The position numbers were made by a program, and so were the translations under genes. From Kineococcus rhizosphaerae (GTDB taxonomy: Bacteria; Actinomycetota; Actinomycetes; Actinomycetales; Kineococcaceae), in NCBI RefSeq assembly GCF_003002055.1, contig NZ_PVZF01000005.1, positions 186,001-250,000 of the forward strand: a stretch of 64,000 bases of DNA, in the 5' to 3' direction. Positions 50,258 through 59,624 of this stretch are shown one piece after another; the first letter of the stretch is position 1; each line of letters opens with the position of its first letter. Under the pieces are notes generated by a model. It did no database searches. It was not told the origin of the DNA and was given only the letters and a program-made list of their open reading frames with translations.

Positions 50258-52333
50258 TCAGACCTCCGCGAGCACCCGGACGTCCCACGCGCCCAGCGCC
50301 AGCGACGTGCCCGCCCCGAGCTCCTCGCCGGTCACGACGTCCCGCACGGCGGCCGGCAGGTCCACCGTCGCCGGCTCGAACGACCAGTTGTGCAGGAACC
50401 GCACGACCGACCCGTCGCGCGCGGTGGCCGAGGTGGCCGTCACGGTCCCCGACGTGCCCCGCCACGAGGTGTCGACACCGGCCAGGACCCGCTCGAAGAC
50501 GGCGCGGGCGAGGTCGGCGTCGGGCACCGTCCCCACCGTCGTGACCCGTCCCGCCCCCGTGGCCCGGGTGGTCACCGCGGGCCAGCGACCGAAGTGCGGG
50601 TCGTCGTAGGTGGCGAGCACGTCGGTCCCCTCGGCCACCTGCAGCCCGTCGGCCCACCGGGTGGCGGTGCCGGCCAGTCCCGTGACGGGGACGTCGCGCA
50701 CGAGGTTGGAGAACTCGTCGTAGCTGACGCCGGCGACCTCGTGCAGCCGCGCGGGCTGGCGTTCGGCCCGGGCCCGGTTCTCGGTGTCCCCGTACGCGGT
50801 GCGCGGCCCGAGCACGAGGTGCCCCCCGGCCAGGGCGTAGCGGCGCAGGAACTCCAGCGTCGCGTCGTCGGCCACGTAGAACCCCGCCGCGACCAGCACG
50901 GGGTTCCGGGCGACGAACTCCTCCACGGACCCCGTCAGCTGGCTCACGTGCAGCAGGCGCTGCTGGGCTCCCGCGTCGAACGCCCCGCGGTAGAAGGGTT
51001 CGAACAGCCCCTGGTAGGCCCGCTCGTCGGGTCCCCCGTCGGCCGTCGCCAGCGGGGGCGCCTCGGCCATCGACCACTTGCTGGGGTTGGAGTACAGGTG
51101 GGTCACGTCGTGGTGCGGTCGCAGACCCGTCACCAGCGGGCCGGCGGCCTTGAACTGCGCGCCCAGCTCGGCGATCTCGGCGAACACCCGCCCGGGCCGT
51201 CCCGAGTGCGGCAGCACCCCGCCCCAGTACGTCTCGGCGCCGAAGTGCAGCGTGTGCCAGTGCCAGTACTCGACCATGTCGGCCCCGCGGGCGACCAGGG
51301 CCCACCCCGCCTGCTTCCACTGCCCGTCGAAACCCGGCCGGTTCACCCACGGCATGCCGATGGCCTGCGCGTCGGTCTCGGTGACGAGGTAGTTCGACTG
51401 CTTCGAGGACCACATGCGGTCCGCGGACTGGTAGAGCGCCCACACGCCGTTCGTCGTCCAGCCCTGCCGCTCGCGGGCGGGTGCCGGCAGCTGCAGACCG
51501 TCCTGCATCGTGTAGTAGGGGTTCCCGGCGGTGACGTCGAGCCGGGCGGTGAGGGCGTCGTCCTCGACGGCGGGCCGGTCGTAGGCGATGCACGTGGTGA
51601 CGAACTGGTCCTGCGAGGCGTACTCGCGCACGAGGTCGGCCTGCCAGGCGATGAACTCGGTCGTCAGGTCGGCCTGGAACCGCCGCCAGGCCAGGTCGTA
51701 CTGCGGCTGCACGTTCCCGTCCGGACGCCACAGGTCCGCCCAGTCCGAGAGCCGGTGCGACCAGTAGACGAGACCCCACTCGCGGTTCAGGGTCTCCACG
51801 TCGCCGTACTGCCGGCGCAACCGGTCGACGAACCGCTGGAAGACGCCGTGGTTGTGGAACAGCTGCATCCCGGGTTCGTTGTCGACCTGGAACCCGACGA
51901 CGGCGGGGTGGTCGGCGTACCGGGCGACGACCTTCCGGACCACCCGCTCGGCGTGGAACCGGAACGCGGGGTGGGTGTAGTCGACCTCCTGGCGCTGGCC
52001 CCAGCCCGTCCGGACCCCGGTCGCGGTCTCCCCTGCGATCTCGGGGTACGCGCGGGCCAGCCACGGCGGGACCGCGTAGGTGGGGGTCCCCAGCACGACG
52101 TCGATGCCGCGCTCGTGGGCGCCGTCGAGGACGGGCTGGAGCCAGTCGAGGTCGAACCGGCCGTCCTCGGGTTCCCAGGTGGACCAGACGGACTCCCCGA
52201 CGCGGATGACGGTGAACCCGGCCTCGACCATCAGGTCGAGGTCTTCGGCCAGCTTGGGCGAGTCCTGGTAGGCAGGCTGGTACTCGTGGTAGTACGCGGC
52301 GCCGAAGCGCACGCTCTCGGGTGAGGTGTACAC
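50258..52333 (-). CDS. GH42 beta-galactosidase
   Basis: 691 residues, cytoplasmic. GH42 enzymes release galactose from beta-galactosides such as arabinogalactan oligosaccharides. It begins FGAAYYHEYQP and has acid/base Glu153 in FQVDNEPGM, likely nucleophile Glu319 in YLVTETDAQ, a glutamine-amidotransferase-like middle domain (VAAGFYVADDATLEFL) and a C-terminal beta domain (VVRFLHNWSFEPATVDLP). The GTG start is eight bases after AAGGG and four bases from the permease stop, so it belongs to the transporter operon. Confidence 0.93.
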   Translation of the reverse strand: MYTSPESVRFGAAYYHEYQPAYQDSPKLAEDLDLMVEAGFTVIRVGESVWSTWEPEDGRFDLDWLQPVLDGAHERGIDVVLGTPTYAVPPWLARAYPEIAGETATGVRTGWGQRQEVDYTHPAFRFHAERVVRKVVARYADHPAVVGFQVDNEPGMQLFHNHGVFQRFVDRLRRQYGDVETLNREWGLVYWSHRLSDWADLWRPDGNVQPQYDLAWRRFQADLTTEFIAWQADLVREYASQDQFVTTCIAYDRPAVEDDALTARLDVTAGNPYYTMQDGLQLPAPARERQGWTTNGVWALYQSADRMWSSKQSNYLVTETDAQAIGMPWVNRPGFDGQWKQAGWALVARGADMVEYWHWHTLHFGAETYWGGVLPHSGRPGRVFAEIAELGAQFKAAGPLVTGLRPHHDVTHLYSNPSKWSMAEAPPLATADGGPDERAYQGLFEPFYRGAFDAGAQQRLLHVSQLTGSVEEFVARNPVLVAAGFYVADDATLEFLRRYALAGGHLVLGPRTAYGDTENRARAERQPARLHEVAGVSYDEFSNLVRDVPVTGLAGTATRWADGLQVAEGTDVLATYDDPHFGRWPAVTTRATGAGRVTTVGTVPDADLARAVFERVLAGVDTSWRGTSGTVTATSATARDGSVVRFLHNWSFEPATVDLPAAVRDVVTGEELGAGTSLALGAWDVRVLAEV

Positions 52334-52337
52334 GGGG

Positions 52338-53216
52338 TCAGCCCTTCACCGCGCCGGCCGCCAGGCCCTCCAGCAACTGCTTGCGCAGCAGCAGGAAGAC
52401 CAGGATCGTCGGCACGGTGGCGAGCACCGCGCCGGCCAGCACGAGGTCGTAGGAACGGTTCTCGGACAGGAACAGCGTCTGCAGGCCCAGCGGGATCGTG
52501 GCGCGGTCGGTGTCGGAGACGATGACCAGCGGCCACAGGAAGCTGTTGTAGCTCTGCAGGAACGTCCACACCGCCAGCGCGCCCAGCGAGGGCCGCAGCA
52601 GCGGCAGGACGATGGTGAGGAACGTCCGCAGTTCGCCGCAGCCGTCGATGCGGGCCGCCTCGAGGACGTCGTCGGGCACGGACTGCACGATGTACTGCTG
52701 CATCATGAAGATCCCGAACGCGGGGGCGACCCACGGGACGATGAGCGCGAACCACGGGCTGCCGAGCCCGGTCTTGACGAGCAGGACGAACAGCGGCACG
52801 AGGATGACCGCGAAGGGGACGGACAGCGAGCTGAACATCACCGAGAACAGCAGCCGCTTGCCGCGGAAGGTGTACTTCGCGAAGCCGAAACCGGCCATGG
52901 CGCACACGAACACCGACACGACGGTCGCCACGACCGCCACGAGGGTCGAGACGCCGAACCAGGCCCAGAACGGCTGGGTGGTCAGCAGGTTCCGGTAGTT
53001 CTCCAGCGTCGGGTGGCTCGGCAGGACCTGGACCGGGACGGAGAAGATGTCGCCGCGCGGTTTGAACGACCCCGACACCGCCCACAGCAAGGGGGCGAGG
53101 AAGGCCAGCGCGAGCACCGTCAGGGTGACGTAGAGCAGGACCCGTCCACCGGAGGGCCGGGAGCGGCGGGTTCCGGTGCTCGGCGGGGCCGGGCGGGTGA
53201 GGGTGGACGTGGTCAC
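52338..53216 (-). CDS. Sugar ABC transporter permease (MalG type)
   Basis: 292 residues, six membrane helices, with the EAA loop EAARIDGCGELRTFLTIVLPLLRP that docks the ATPase. MalG-type permeases import oligosaccharides together with the MalF-type partner encoded upstream. The GTG start overlaps that gene's stop (GTGA). Confidence 0.93.
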   Translation of the reverse strand: MTTSTLTRPAPPSTGTRRSRPSGGRVLLYVTLTVLALAFLAPLLWAVSGSFKPRGDIFSVPVQVLPSHPTLENYRNLLTTQPFWAWFGVSTLVAVVATVVSVFVCAMAGFGFAKYTFRGKRLLFSVMFSSLSVPFAVILVPLFVLLVKTGLGSPWFALIVPWVAPAFGIFMMQQYIVQSVPDDVLEAARIDGCGELRTFLTIVLPLLRPSLGALAVWTFLQSYNSFLWPLVIVSDTDRATIPLGLQTLFLSENRSYDLVLAGAVLATVPTILVFLLLRKQLLEGLAAGAVKG

Positions 53217-54145
53217 GAGGACCTCCCGATGCCGAGCAGCCGGTTGAAGCCCTGGCTGACGAGGAACACGACGACGAACAGGACGACGCCGCCGGCGGCG
53301 GCGTAGCCGAACTGCTGGCGCTGGAAGGCCGCGCGGTAGATGAACATCGCCACCGACAGCGTCTGGTCGCTCGGGCCGCCCTGGGTGAGCAGGAACGGCT
53401 CGTCGAAGATCTGCGCCGCGGAGATGAACGAGGTGACGGCGACGAACGCGGTGACGGGTTTCAGCGCGGGCAGCGTCACGGAGGTGAAGCTGCGCCACCA
53501 GCCGGCGCCGTCGAGGGCGGCCGCCTCGTAGAGGTCCTTCGGCACGTTCTGCAGACCGGCCAGGAAGAAGATCGTCAGGTACCCCGCCCAGCGCCAGAGC
53601 ATGACCAGGGAGATGGCGACCTTGGCGATGGTCGGGTCGCCGAGCCAGTCGACGCCGCCGAGGCCGAACAGCGCGTGCAGCAGCGAGTTCGCCAGGCCGT
53701 AGTTCTGGTCGAAGACGAGGCTGAAGATGAGCGCGACGATGATGGGCGAGACGACCATCGGGACGAAGTACGTGACCCGGAACGCGTCGCGGGCCCGCAG
53801 GCCCCGGGCGTTCAGGGCCGTGGCGAGCAGCAGCGACACGGGCACGATGACGACGACGGCCACCGCGACGTAGAGGAGCGTGTTGACGAGCGCCTTGTGG
53901 AAGCTGGAGTCGGTGAAGAGGTTGGCGTAGTTGCGCAGCCCGATCCACTCCGGCGCCCCGAGCCCGGCCCAGCTCGTGAGGCTGAGGTACAGCGAGGCGA
54001 CGATCGGGACGAGCATGAACAGGACGAACAGGACGTAGAACGGGGCGATGAAGGCGTACGGCGCCCGGGTCGCGGTCGTGCTGCGGGGACGGGGTGCTCC
54101 GGTGCGCGTGCTCGTCGGCGCCGGGAGGGTCTCCTGAGTGGCCAC
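53213..54145 (-). CDS. Sugar ABC transporter permease (MalF type)
   Basis: 310 residues, six membrane helices, EAA loop EAAALDGAGWWRSFTSVTLPALKP. The GTG at 54145 is eight bases after GGGAGG and is preferred; the GTG at 54154 overlaps the previous stop but abuts the ribosome site. No ATPase subunit gene is present in the locus, so a shared MsiK-type ATPase encoded elsewhere is expected. Confidence 0.93.
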   Translation of the reverse strand: MATQETLPAPTSTRTGAPRPRSTTATRAPYAFIAPFYVLFVLFMLVPIVASLYLSLTSWAGLGAPEWIGLRNYANLFTDSSFHKALVNTLLYVAVAVVVIVPVSLLLATALNARGLRARDAFRVTYFVPMVVSPIIVALIFSLVFDQNYGLANSLLHALFGLGGVDWLGDPTIAKVAISLVMLWRWAGYLTIFFLAGLQNVPKDLYEAAALDGAGWWRSFTSVTLPALKPVTAFVAVTSFISAAQIFDEPFLLTQGGPSDQTLSVAMFIYRAAFQRQQFGYAAAGGVVLFVVVFLVSQGFNRLLGIGRSS

Positions 54146-54150
54146 CGCGA

Positions 54151-55479
54151 TCACCTCCCTGCCTGGTTGGCGAAGTCCTCGGCCGCACCCCGGATCGCCT
54201 GAGCCGGCGACTCGTCGCCGCGGTAGGCGCTGACGAGGTGGCCGGACAGGACGTCGTTGAGGATGGACGAGTCGGGGCTCTGGTAGTAGTCCGGGACGTC
54301 GTCGACGATGGAGCGGTAGACGTCGATGACCTGCTGGCCGCCGAAGTAGTCGTCGGCGACCTCGAGTTCGGGCGAGTCGAACACCGAGCGCAGGGTCGGC
54401 AGGTAGGTCAGCTCCTGGAACCGCCGGACCTGCCCCTCGGGGGTGATCCAGGTCGAGGCGATGAACTCCGCGGCGGCCTCGGTGCCCGACTGGTCGACGG
54501 TCGCGGCGAAACCCGTCCCGCCGGCCGCGGCGGTCGCGAACCCGCCGGCCGACCAGGCCGGCAGCGCCCGCAGCCGCCACGCCCCCGCCTGCTCGGGGAC
54601 GTTGGGTTTGAGACCGAAGGCGGAGTACCAGCTCGCCATCCACATCCCGGCGATCTTCCCCGACTTCAGCCCGGCCTGGACGCTGGCGCCGTAGAAGTCG
54701 TTGACCGTGGTGATCCAGCCGTCCTTCAGCCCGTCGACGACGAACTGCAGGGTCTCGACCGCCTCGGGCGAATCGAGGACGAGGTTCTCGTCGGCGTCGA
54801 AGAACGCCCCGCCGCGCTGCAGCAGCAGCATCTGGAAACCCTGCACGATCTGACCGAGGTCGCTGCCGGCGGCGAGCACGCCCAGGGCCACCCCGTGCTG
54901 CTGCGCCGCCTGCGCCCCGACCTGCGCCAGCTCCTCCCAGCTGCCGACGTCGGTCGGCAGCCGGTACTGCGAGAACAGGTCCTCGCGCTGGTAGTAGACG
55001 ACCATCGGCGTGTCGGAGTCGAGCGCGTAGAGCTTGCCGTCCTTGGTGTACGGCGCCCTGCGCGCGGCGATGAGGTCGTCGCCGAGGCCGGCCACGCGGT
55101 CGGTCCAGTCGTACAGCAGCCGCTCGGCGAGGTCGCCGCGCTGCAGGCGGGCGAACTGCCCGATCTCGATGCCGATGACGTCGGGTTTCCCGCGTCCGGC
55201 GACGGCCTGGGCCAGCAGCTTCGTGACGAGGTCCTGCGCCCCGGCGCGCGTGGCGTCCAGGGTGTAGCGGAAGTCCGTCGCCGCGTCGGCGTCCGGGATC
55301 CCGTCCCGGAAGAACGTCTCGTACCCCTCGTCGTGGGTCCAGAAGTCCAGCGTGACGTCTCCGGACGTGACGGGGGCGGCGAGGCCGGATCCGCAGCCGG
55401 CGAGCAGGGCTGCTCCACCGACGGCCGACCCGGTGAGCTTCAGCGCCTGCCGGCGGCTGATTCCCGTGGGCGACATCAT
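54151..55479 (-). CDS. Extracellular sugar-binding lipoprotein of the ABC importer
   Basis: 442 residues. The signal sequence has both a twin-arginine-like SRRQALKLTG and a lipobox LLAGC, so it is a lipid-anchored solute-binding protein. The mature part is of the extracellular solute-binding family 1 (VTLDFWTHDEGYETFF, DSDTPMVVYYQREDLF, GSWEELAQVGAQAA). The start could be either of two adjacent ATG codons; 55479 is taken. Neighbouring GH42 and GH51 genes suggest arabinogalactan- or galactoside-type oligosaccharides (inference). Confidence 0.93.
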   Translation of the reverse strand: MMSPTGISRRQALKLTGSAVGGAALLAGCGSGLAAPVTSGDVTLDFWTHDEGYETFFRDGIPDADAATDFRYTLDATRAGAQDLVTKLLAQAVAGRGKPDVIGIEIGQFARLQRGDLAERLLYDWTDRVAGLGDDLIAARRAPYTKDGKLYALDSDTPMVVYYQREDLFSQYRLPTDVGSWEELAQVGAQAAQQHGVALGVLAAGSDLGQIVQGFQMLLLQRGGAFFDADENLVLDSPEAVETLQFVVDGLKDGWITTVNDFYGASVQAGLKSGKIAGMWMASWYSAFGLKPNVPEQAGAWRLRALPAWSAGGFATAAAGGTGFAATVDQSGTEAAAEFIASTWITPEGQVRRFQELTYLPTLRSVFDSPELEVADDYFGGQQVIDVYRSIVDDVPDYYQSPDSSILNDVLSGHLVSAYRGDESPAQAIRGAAEDFANQAGR

Positions 55480-55504
55480 TGTCCTCTCCGTGCGAAAGGG
55501 GTCC

Positions 55505-56485
55505 TCAGGGGGGTGGTGCCGTCGAGGCCCGCACGACGAGCGACGGGACGGCACGGAGGCGGTCGCCGGCGGCGGCGCGTCCTTCGATGCGGTCGATCAG
55601 GGTGCTGACGGCCCGGTCGGCCGTGAGCTGGAACTCCTGCCGCAGGGTCGTCAGCGGCGGGTTGACGAACTCCGCGACGGGGATGTCGTCCACCCCGACC
55701 ACGGACAGGTCCTGCGGCACGCGACGGCCGGCCTCCGTCCACGCGCGGACGACGCCGAGGGCCATCTCGTCGTTGGCGCAGAACACGGCGGTGACGGAGG
55801 GGTCGGTCAGCAGCCGCCGACCCGCGCGGTGGCCCGAGGCCGCCGACCAGTCGCCGGTCAGGGGCTCGGGGACGACGGCACCGGCGTGCTGCAGGGCCCG
55901 GCGCCAGCCCTCGGTCCGGTCCCGGGCGGTCCACCACTCGACGGGGCCGCCGACGTGGTGGACCGTGCGGTGCCCGAGGTCGAGCAGGTGCTGCACGGCC
56001 GCGGCGACGGCCGCGATCCAGTCGCTGCCGTCGACGTCCCCGTCGTGCCCGAGGGTGAGCACGGGCAGCGGCGGGGGGCTGGCCAGCAGCGGGTGGTCGT
56101 CGACCGGCTCGTCGACGAGGATGCCGTCGACCCCTTGCGCGAGCAGGGAGTCCACGGCGGCCGACAGGTCCCCGGAGGGTCCGGCGGACGTGACGCTCAC
56201 GGAGTACCCGCGGGCCCGGGCGGCCAGTTCGACCGTCACGAGCGTCTGGGTCGGTCCGTGCAGGTTGGCCCCGGTCCACACGACCCCGAGCCGCTGGTGG
56301 CGGCCCGTGAGCAGGGCGCGGGCGGCCTTGTTGGGGCGGTAGCCGAGCTCCTCCGCGACGCGCAGGACGCGGTCGCGGACCTCGGAGGAGACGTTGGGTT
56401 CCCCGTTGACGACGCGGGACACCGTCTTCTGCGAGACCCCGGCGAGCCGGGCGACCTCGATGCCGGCAGGACGTCGATCGGCCAC
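55505..56485 (-). CDS. LacI family transcriptional regulator of the importer operon
   Basis: 326 residues. N-terminal helix-turn-helix IEVARLAGVSQKTVSRVVNGEPNVSSEVRDRV with the YRPN hinge, then a periplasmic-binding-protein-like sensor domain (GILVDEPVD, VFCANDEMALGVVRAW, VVGVDDIPVAEFVNPPLTTL). Probably represses the binding protein, permeases and GH42 gene that follow. The GTG start has GGAGG upstream. The gap to the binding protein gene is only 25 bases, so the regulator may be cotranscribed with its targets. Confidence 0.93.
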   Translation of the reverse strand: MADRRPAGIEVARLAGVSQKTVSRVVNGEPNVSSEVRDRVLRVAEELGYRPNKAARALLTGRHQRLGVVWTGANLHGPTQTLVTVELAARARGYSVSVTSAGPSGDLSAAVDSLLAQGVDGILVDEPVDDHPLLASPPPLPVLTLGHDGDVDGSDWIAAVAAAVQHLLDLGHRTVHHVGGPVEWWTARDRTEGWRRALQHAGAVVPEPLTGDWSAASGHRAGRRLLTDPSVTAVFCANDEMALGVVRAWTEAGRRVPQDLSVVGVDDIPVAEFVNPPLTTLRQEFQLTADRAVSTLIDRIEGRAAAGDRLRAVPSLVVRASTAPPP

Positions 56486-56528
56486 GGGGCCACCTCCTCC
56501 ACAGGTTCTGACTACCTTGTCAGGAGCG

Positions 56529-56557
56529 AGTGTCTACGTAGTCAACACTGACGTCAA
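56529..56557 (-). promoter_or_regulatory. Predicted promoter of the LacI gene with a CTACGTAG palindrome
   Basis: -35 TTGACG, 17-base spacer and -10 GACACT on the minus strand. The perfect palindrome CTACGTAG (56534-56541) covers the spacer/-10 boundary and is a candidate operator. Confidence 0.5.
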
Positions 56558-56584
56558 CCACCGTGGGGAAGTTCTCCGGGGCGC

Positions 56585-57628
56585 TCAGCCCGCGGTGCTC
56601 TCGCGGACGACGAGACGCCCGGACACCGTCAGCAGGCGTTCGGGGCCGTCGTGCCCGGCGAGGCGGTCCGCCAGCAGCCCCAGGGCCAGCCGGGCCATCT
56701 CGGAGCGGTCGAGCGCGACCGAGGTCAGGGTCGGGGCGGCGAACTGCGCCTGCTCGACGTCGTCGACCCCCACCACCGCGACGTCCTCGGGCACGCGCAA
56801 CCCCAGGCGCCGCAGCGCGTGCAGGGCCCCGAAGGCGACGAGGTCGTTCGCGGCGAAGATCGCGTCGACGTCCGGGCGGTCGGCCACCAGGGCCAGCGTG
56901 CCGTCGTAGCCGTGCTGGCGCGTCCACTCCGGCAGCGGGCGCAGCAGGTCCGGGTCGAAGGCCACCCCCGCCCGGCGCAGCGCCCGGCGGTACCCCTCGA
57001 CGCGCTGGGCCACGACGGGCGGGCGCACCTCGCCCCGCGCCTTGTCGCCCAGCAGGGCGACCGTCCGGCGCCCGAGGTCGAGCAGGTGCCGCGACGCCTG
57101 GTCGCCGAGGTCGACCGAGTCGATCGTCACGCGGTCGAAGTCCGAGCCCTGCCCGTACTCCCCGATGAGGACGGCCGGGGTGGAGTCGCGGCGCTGCTTC
57201 AGCTCCTCCACCGGCAGGCTCTGCGGCACGAACACCAACCCGTCGACGAGCCGGACCGGGAACCCGGTGGCGACCTCGCGCTCGCGGTCGGGGTCGCCGT
57301 CGGTCTGCTCGACCAGCAGGGTGAGGCCGCGCTCGCGCGCGGCGTTGACGAGCGCCGAGGCGAGCTCCCCGAAGTACGGGCTCGTGACGTCCGGCAGCGC
57401 CAGGGCCACCAGCCCCGTGCGACCCTGCCGCAGCTGGCGGCCGATCCCGTTGGGGCGGTAGTCGAGCTCGGCGATGAAGGCCTTCACCTTGGCGCGCATC
57501 TCGGGGCGCACGTGGGGGTGGTCGTTGACGACGTTGGAGACCGTCTTGATCGAGACCCCCGCCGCCTCGGCCACGTCCCGGAGGGTCGTGGGGCGCTGAG
57601 CGCGTCTGGACGTGCTTGCGGGGGGCAT
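56585..57628 (-). CDS. LacI family transcriptional regulator, likely for the GH51 gene
   Basis: 347 residues. Helix-turn-helix TTLRDVAEAAGVSIKTVSNVVNDHPHVRPEMR, YRPNGIGRQLRQG hinge and sensor domain (LALPDVTSPYFGEL, IFAANDLVAFGALHAL, VVGVDDVEQAQFAAPTLTSV). It is divergent from the GH51 arabinofuranosidase gene, which has a LacI-type operator. The ATG at 57628 has no ribosome site but lies exactly six bases after CACAAT, a leaderless -10. Confidence 0.93.
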   Translation of the reverse strand: MPPASTSRRAQRPTTLRDVAEAAGVSIKTVSNVVNDHPHVRPEMRAKVKAFIAELDYRPNGIGRQLRQGRTGLVALALPDVTSPYFGELASALVNAARERGLTLLVEQTDGDPDREREVATGFPVRLVDGLVFVPQSLPVEELKQRRDSTPAVLIGEYGQGSDFDRVTIDSVDLGDQASRHLLDLGRRTVALLGDKARGEVRPPVVAQRVEGYRRALRRAGVAFDPDLLRPLPEWTRQHGYDGTLALVADRPDVDAIFAANDLVAFGALHALRRLGLRVPEDVAVVGVDDVEQAQFAAPTLTSVALDRSEMARLALGLLADRLAGHDGPERLLTVSGRLVVRESTAG

Positions 57629-57634
57629 CGGCGC

Positions 57635-57640
57635 ATTGTG
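57635..57640 (-). promoter_or_regulatory. -10 element of the second LacI gene, leaderless
   Basis: CACAAT on the minus strand followed by exactly six bases and the ATG start. Confidence 0.45.
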
Positions 57641-57684
57641 CCACCGGACGTCTTGACGGGGCTGCGCCTTTCGCGTTGACTGCC

Positions 57685-57698
57685 TTCCAACGTTGCAA
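57685..57698 (+). promoter_or_regulatory. LacI-type operator upstream of the GH51 gene
   Basis: TTCCAACGTTGCAA, a palindrome with a perfect CAACGTTG core, four bases after a TTGACT -35 (57676-57681) and 41 bases before the GTG start. Position and form suggest repression by the divergent LacI protein. Confidence 0.6.
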
Positions 57699-57738
57699 GA
57701 CCTCACACCGACGTGACGCGACCCCAGGAGAGCCCACC

Positions 57739-59250
57739 GTGCGCACCGCCCGACTCGCCCTCGACCCCGCCTTCACCGTGGGTCCCGTCCCCCGCCGGCT
57801 GTTCGGCTCGTTCGTCGAGCACATGGGCCGGTGCGTGTACACGGGGATCTTCGAACCCGACCACCCCAGCGCCGACGAGGACGGGCTGCGGACCGACGTC
57901 CTCGAACTCACCCGTGAACTCGGCCCCACGGTCGTGCGCTACCCCGGCGGGAACTTCGTCTCCGGTTTCGAGTGGGAGGACTCCGTCGGCCCGCGCGAGG
58001 ACCGCCCCCGCCGCATCGACCGCGCGTGGCGCTCGGTGGAGACCAACCAGTTCGGCCTCGCCGAGTTCGACGCCTGGGCCCGCAAGGTCGGCACCGAGAC
58101 CATGATGGCCGTCAACCTCGGGACCCGCGGCCTGCAGGAGGCCTGCGACCTGCTCGAGTACGCCAACCTCGACTCCGGCACGAAGTTCGCCGACCTGCGC
58201 AAGGCGCACGGTTCGAAGGACCCGTTCGACATCAAGCTGTGGTGCCTGGGCAACGAGCTCGACGGCCCCTGGCAGACCGGGCACAAGACCGCCGCCGAGT
58301 ACGGCCGGCTGGCCGCCGAGACGGGCATGGCCATGCGCTCGATCGACCCCGACATCGAACTCGTCGCCGTGGGTTCGTCCAGCCGGGCCATGCCGACGTT
58401 CGGGGAGTGGGAGCAGACCGTCCTGGAACTGTCGTACCACGCGGTCGACTACGTCTCGCTGCACGCCTACTACCAGGAGCACGACGGCGACGCCGCGAGC
58501 TTCCTGGCCTCGGCCGTCGACATGGATCTGTTCATCGACCAGGTCGTCGCCACCGCCGACGCCGTGCGCGCCAAGGGCAAGCACACCAAGAAGATCAACC
58601 TGAGCTTCGACGAGTGGAACGTCTGGTACCAGTCGAAGCCGCACCACGCCCCCGGCGTCCAGCCGTGGGACGTGGCGCCGCGCGTCATCGAGGACGAGTA
58701 CTCCGTCACCGACGCCGTCGTCGTCGGGACCCTGCTGAACTCGCTGCTGCGCCACGCAGACCGCGTCCACATCGGCGCCCAGGCCCAGCTCGTGAACGTC
58801 ATCGGCCTGCTGCGCAGCGAACCCGGCAAGGAGGCGTGGAAGCAGACCATCGCCCACCCCTTCGAGCAGGTCCGCCGCCTGGCCACCGGGAACGTGCTCC
58901 AGGTCGTCACCACGTCGGACAAGTACGAGACCGCGAAGTTCGACGCCGTCGACGTCGTGGACGCCTCGGCGACCTACGACGACGAGACCCTGACGGTGTT
59001 CCTCGCCAACCGCGACCAGGCCGACTCGGCCTCCGTCGAGGTCCCGCTGCGCGGTTTCGGCGTCGACCGGGTCTCGAACGCCAAGTACCTCGCCGCGGCC
59101 GAGGGCCAGGACCGGCACACGACGAACCTCGAGGGCGACCACACCGCCGTCGGGCTGCGCACCCTCGACGACGTCACCGTCACCGAGGGCCTCGCCACCG
59201 TCGTGCTGCCCCCGCTGAGCTGGGCCGTGGTGCAGTTCCGCAAGGGCTGA
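57739..59250 (+). CDS. GH51 alpha-L-arabinofuranosidase
   Basis: 503 residues, no signal peptide, so it acts on imported arabino-oligosaccharides. FGSFVEHMGRCVYTGIFEP near the start, acid/base Glu173 in WCLGNELDGPW and nucleophile Glu292 in SFDEWNVWYQ are typical, followed by the C-terminal beta sandwich. The GTG start is eight bases after CAGGAG. It is regulated by the adjacent divergent LacI gene. Its stop lies three bases from the convergent unknown gene. Confidence 0.95.
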   Translation: MRTARLALDPAFTVGPVPRRLFGSFVEHMGRCVYTGIFEPDHPSADEDGLRTDVLELTRELGPTVVRYPGGNFVSGFEWEDSVGPREDRPRRIDRAWRSVETNQFGLAEFDAWARKVGTETMMAVNLGTRGLQEACDLLEYANLDSGTKFADLRKAHGSKDPFDIKLWCLGNELDGPWQTGHKTAAEYGRLAAETGMAMRSIDPDIELVAVGSSSRAMPTFGEWEQTVLELSYHAVDYVSLHAYYQEHDGDAASFLASAVDMDLFIDQVVATADAVRAKGKHTKKINLSFDEWNVWYQSKPHHAPGVQPWDVAPRVIEDEYSVTDAVVVGTLLNSLLRHADRVHIGAQAQLVNVIGLLRSEPGKEAWKQTIAHPFEQVRRLATGNVLQVVTTSDKYETAKFDAVDVVDASATYDDETLTVFLANRDQADSASVEVPLRGFGVDRVSNAKYLAAAEGQDRHTTNLEGDHTAVGLRTLDDVTVTEGLATVVLPPLSWAVVQFRKG

Positions 59251-59253
59251 GGG

Positions 59254-59616
59254 TCACAGTTCGGCGAGCCTGAGGCGCAGGAGTTCGGCGAGTTCCACCG
59301 ACTCGCCGTCCCTCGCCCCGCGACCGACCTGCAGGGGCGGTTCCGCGGGGTCCACGTGGACCCCGCGGAACCGCGCCGCCAGGCTCGGCGCGACGTCGAG
59401 CACGTAGTACTCCCCCGCCGGCCCCACCCCCAGGGAACCGTTCGCCCGCAGGTACCAGCCGACGACGTCGGTGCGGTAGCGGGCCGAGCCCGCACGGGCC
59501 CTCAACGGGCCGGGGTCCAGGCCGCGACGCAGCAGTTCGGCGGCGAACCCGCGCAGCATCTCGCGCGCCCGCGCCGTCTCCGCCGCCCGCGACCTCTCCC
59601 ACCACTCCGCCGTCAC
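59254..59616 (-). CDS. Hypothetical protein downstream of the nuclease gene
   Basis: 120 residues, soluble. A helical, Arg/Glu-rich N-terminal half (AEWWERSRAAETARAREML, GFAAELLRRGLDPGP) is followed by a beta-rich half (RTDVVGWYLRANGSLGVG, GEYYVLDVAPSL, RGVHVDPAEPPLQV). No family recognised. The GTG at 59616 lies nine bases after the nuclease stop; a CTG at 59628 overlapping that stop is another option. Position suggests cotranscription with the nuclease. Confidence 0.65.
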   Translation of the reverse strand: MTAEWWERSRAAETARAREMLRGFAAELLRRGLDPGPLRARAGSARYRTDVVGWYLRANGSLGVGPAGEYYVLDVAPSLAARFRGVHVDPAEPPLQVGRGARDGESVELAELLRLRLAEL

Positions 59617-59624
59617 ACGGTGGA

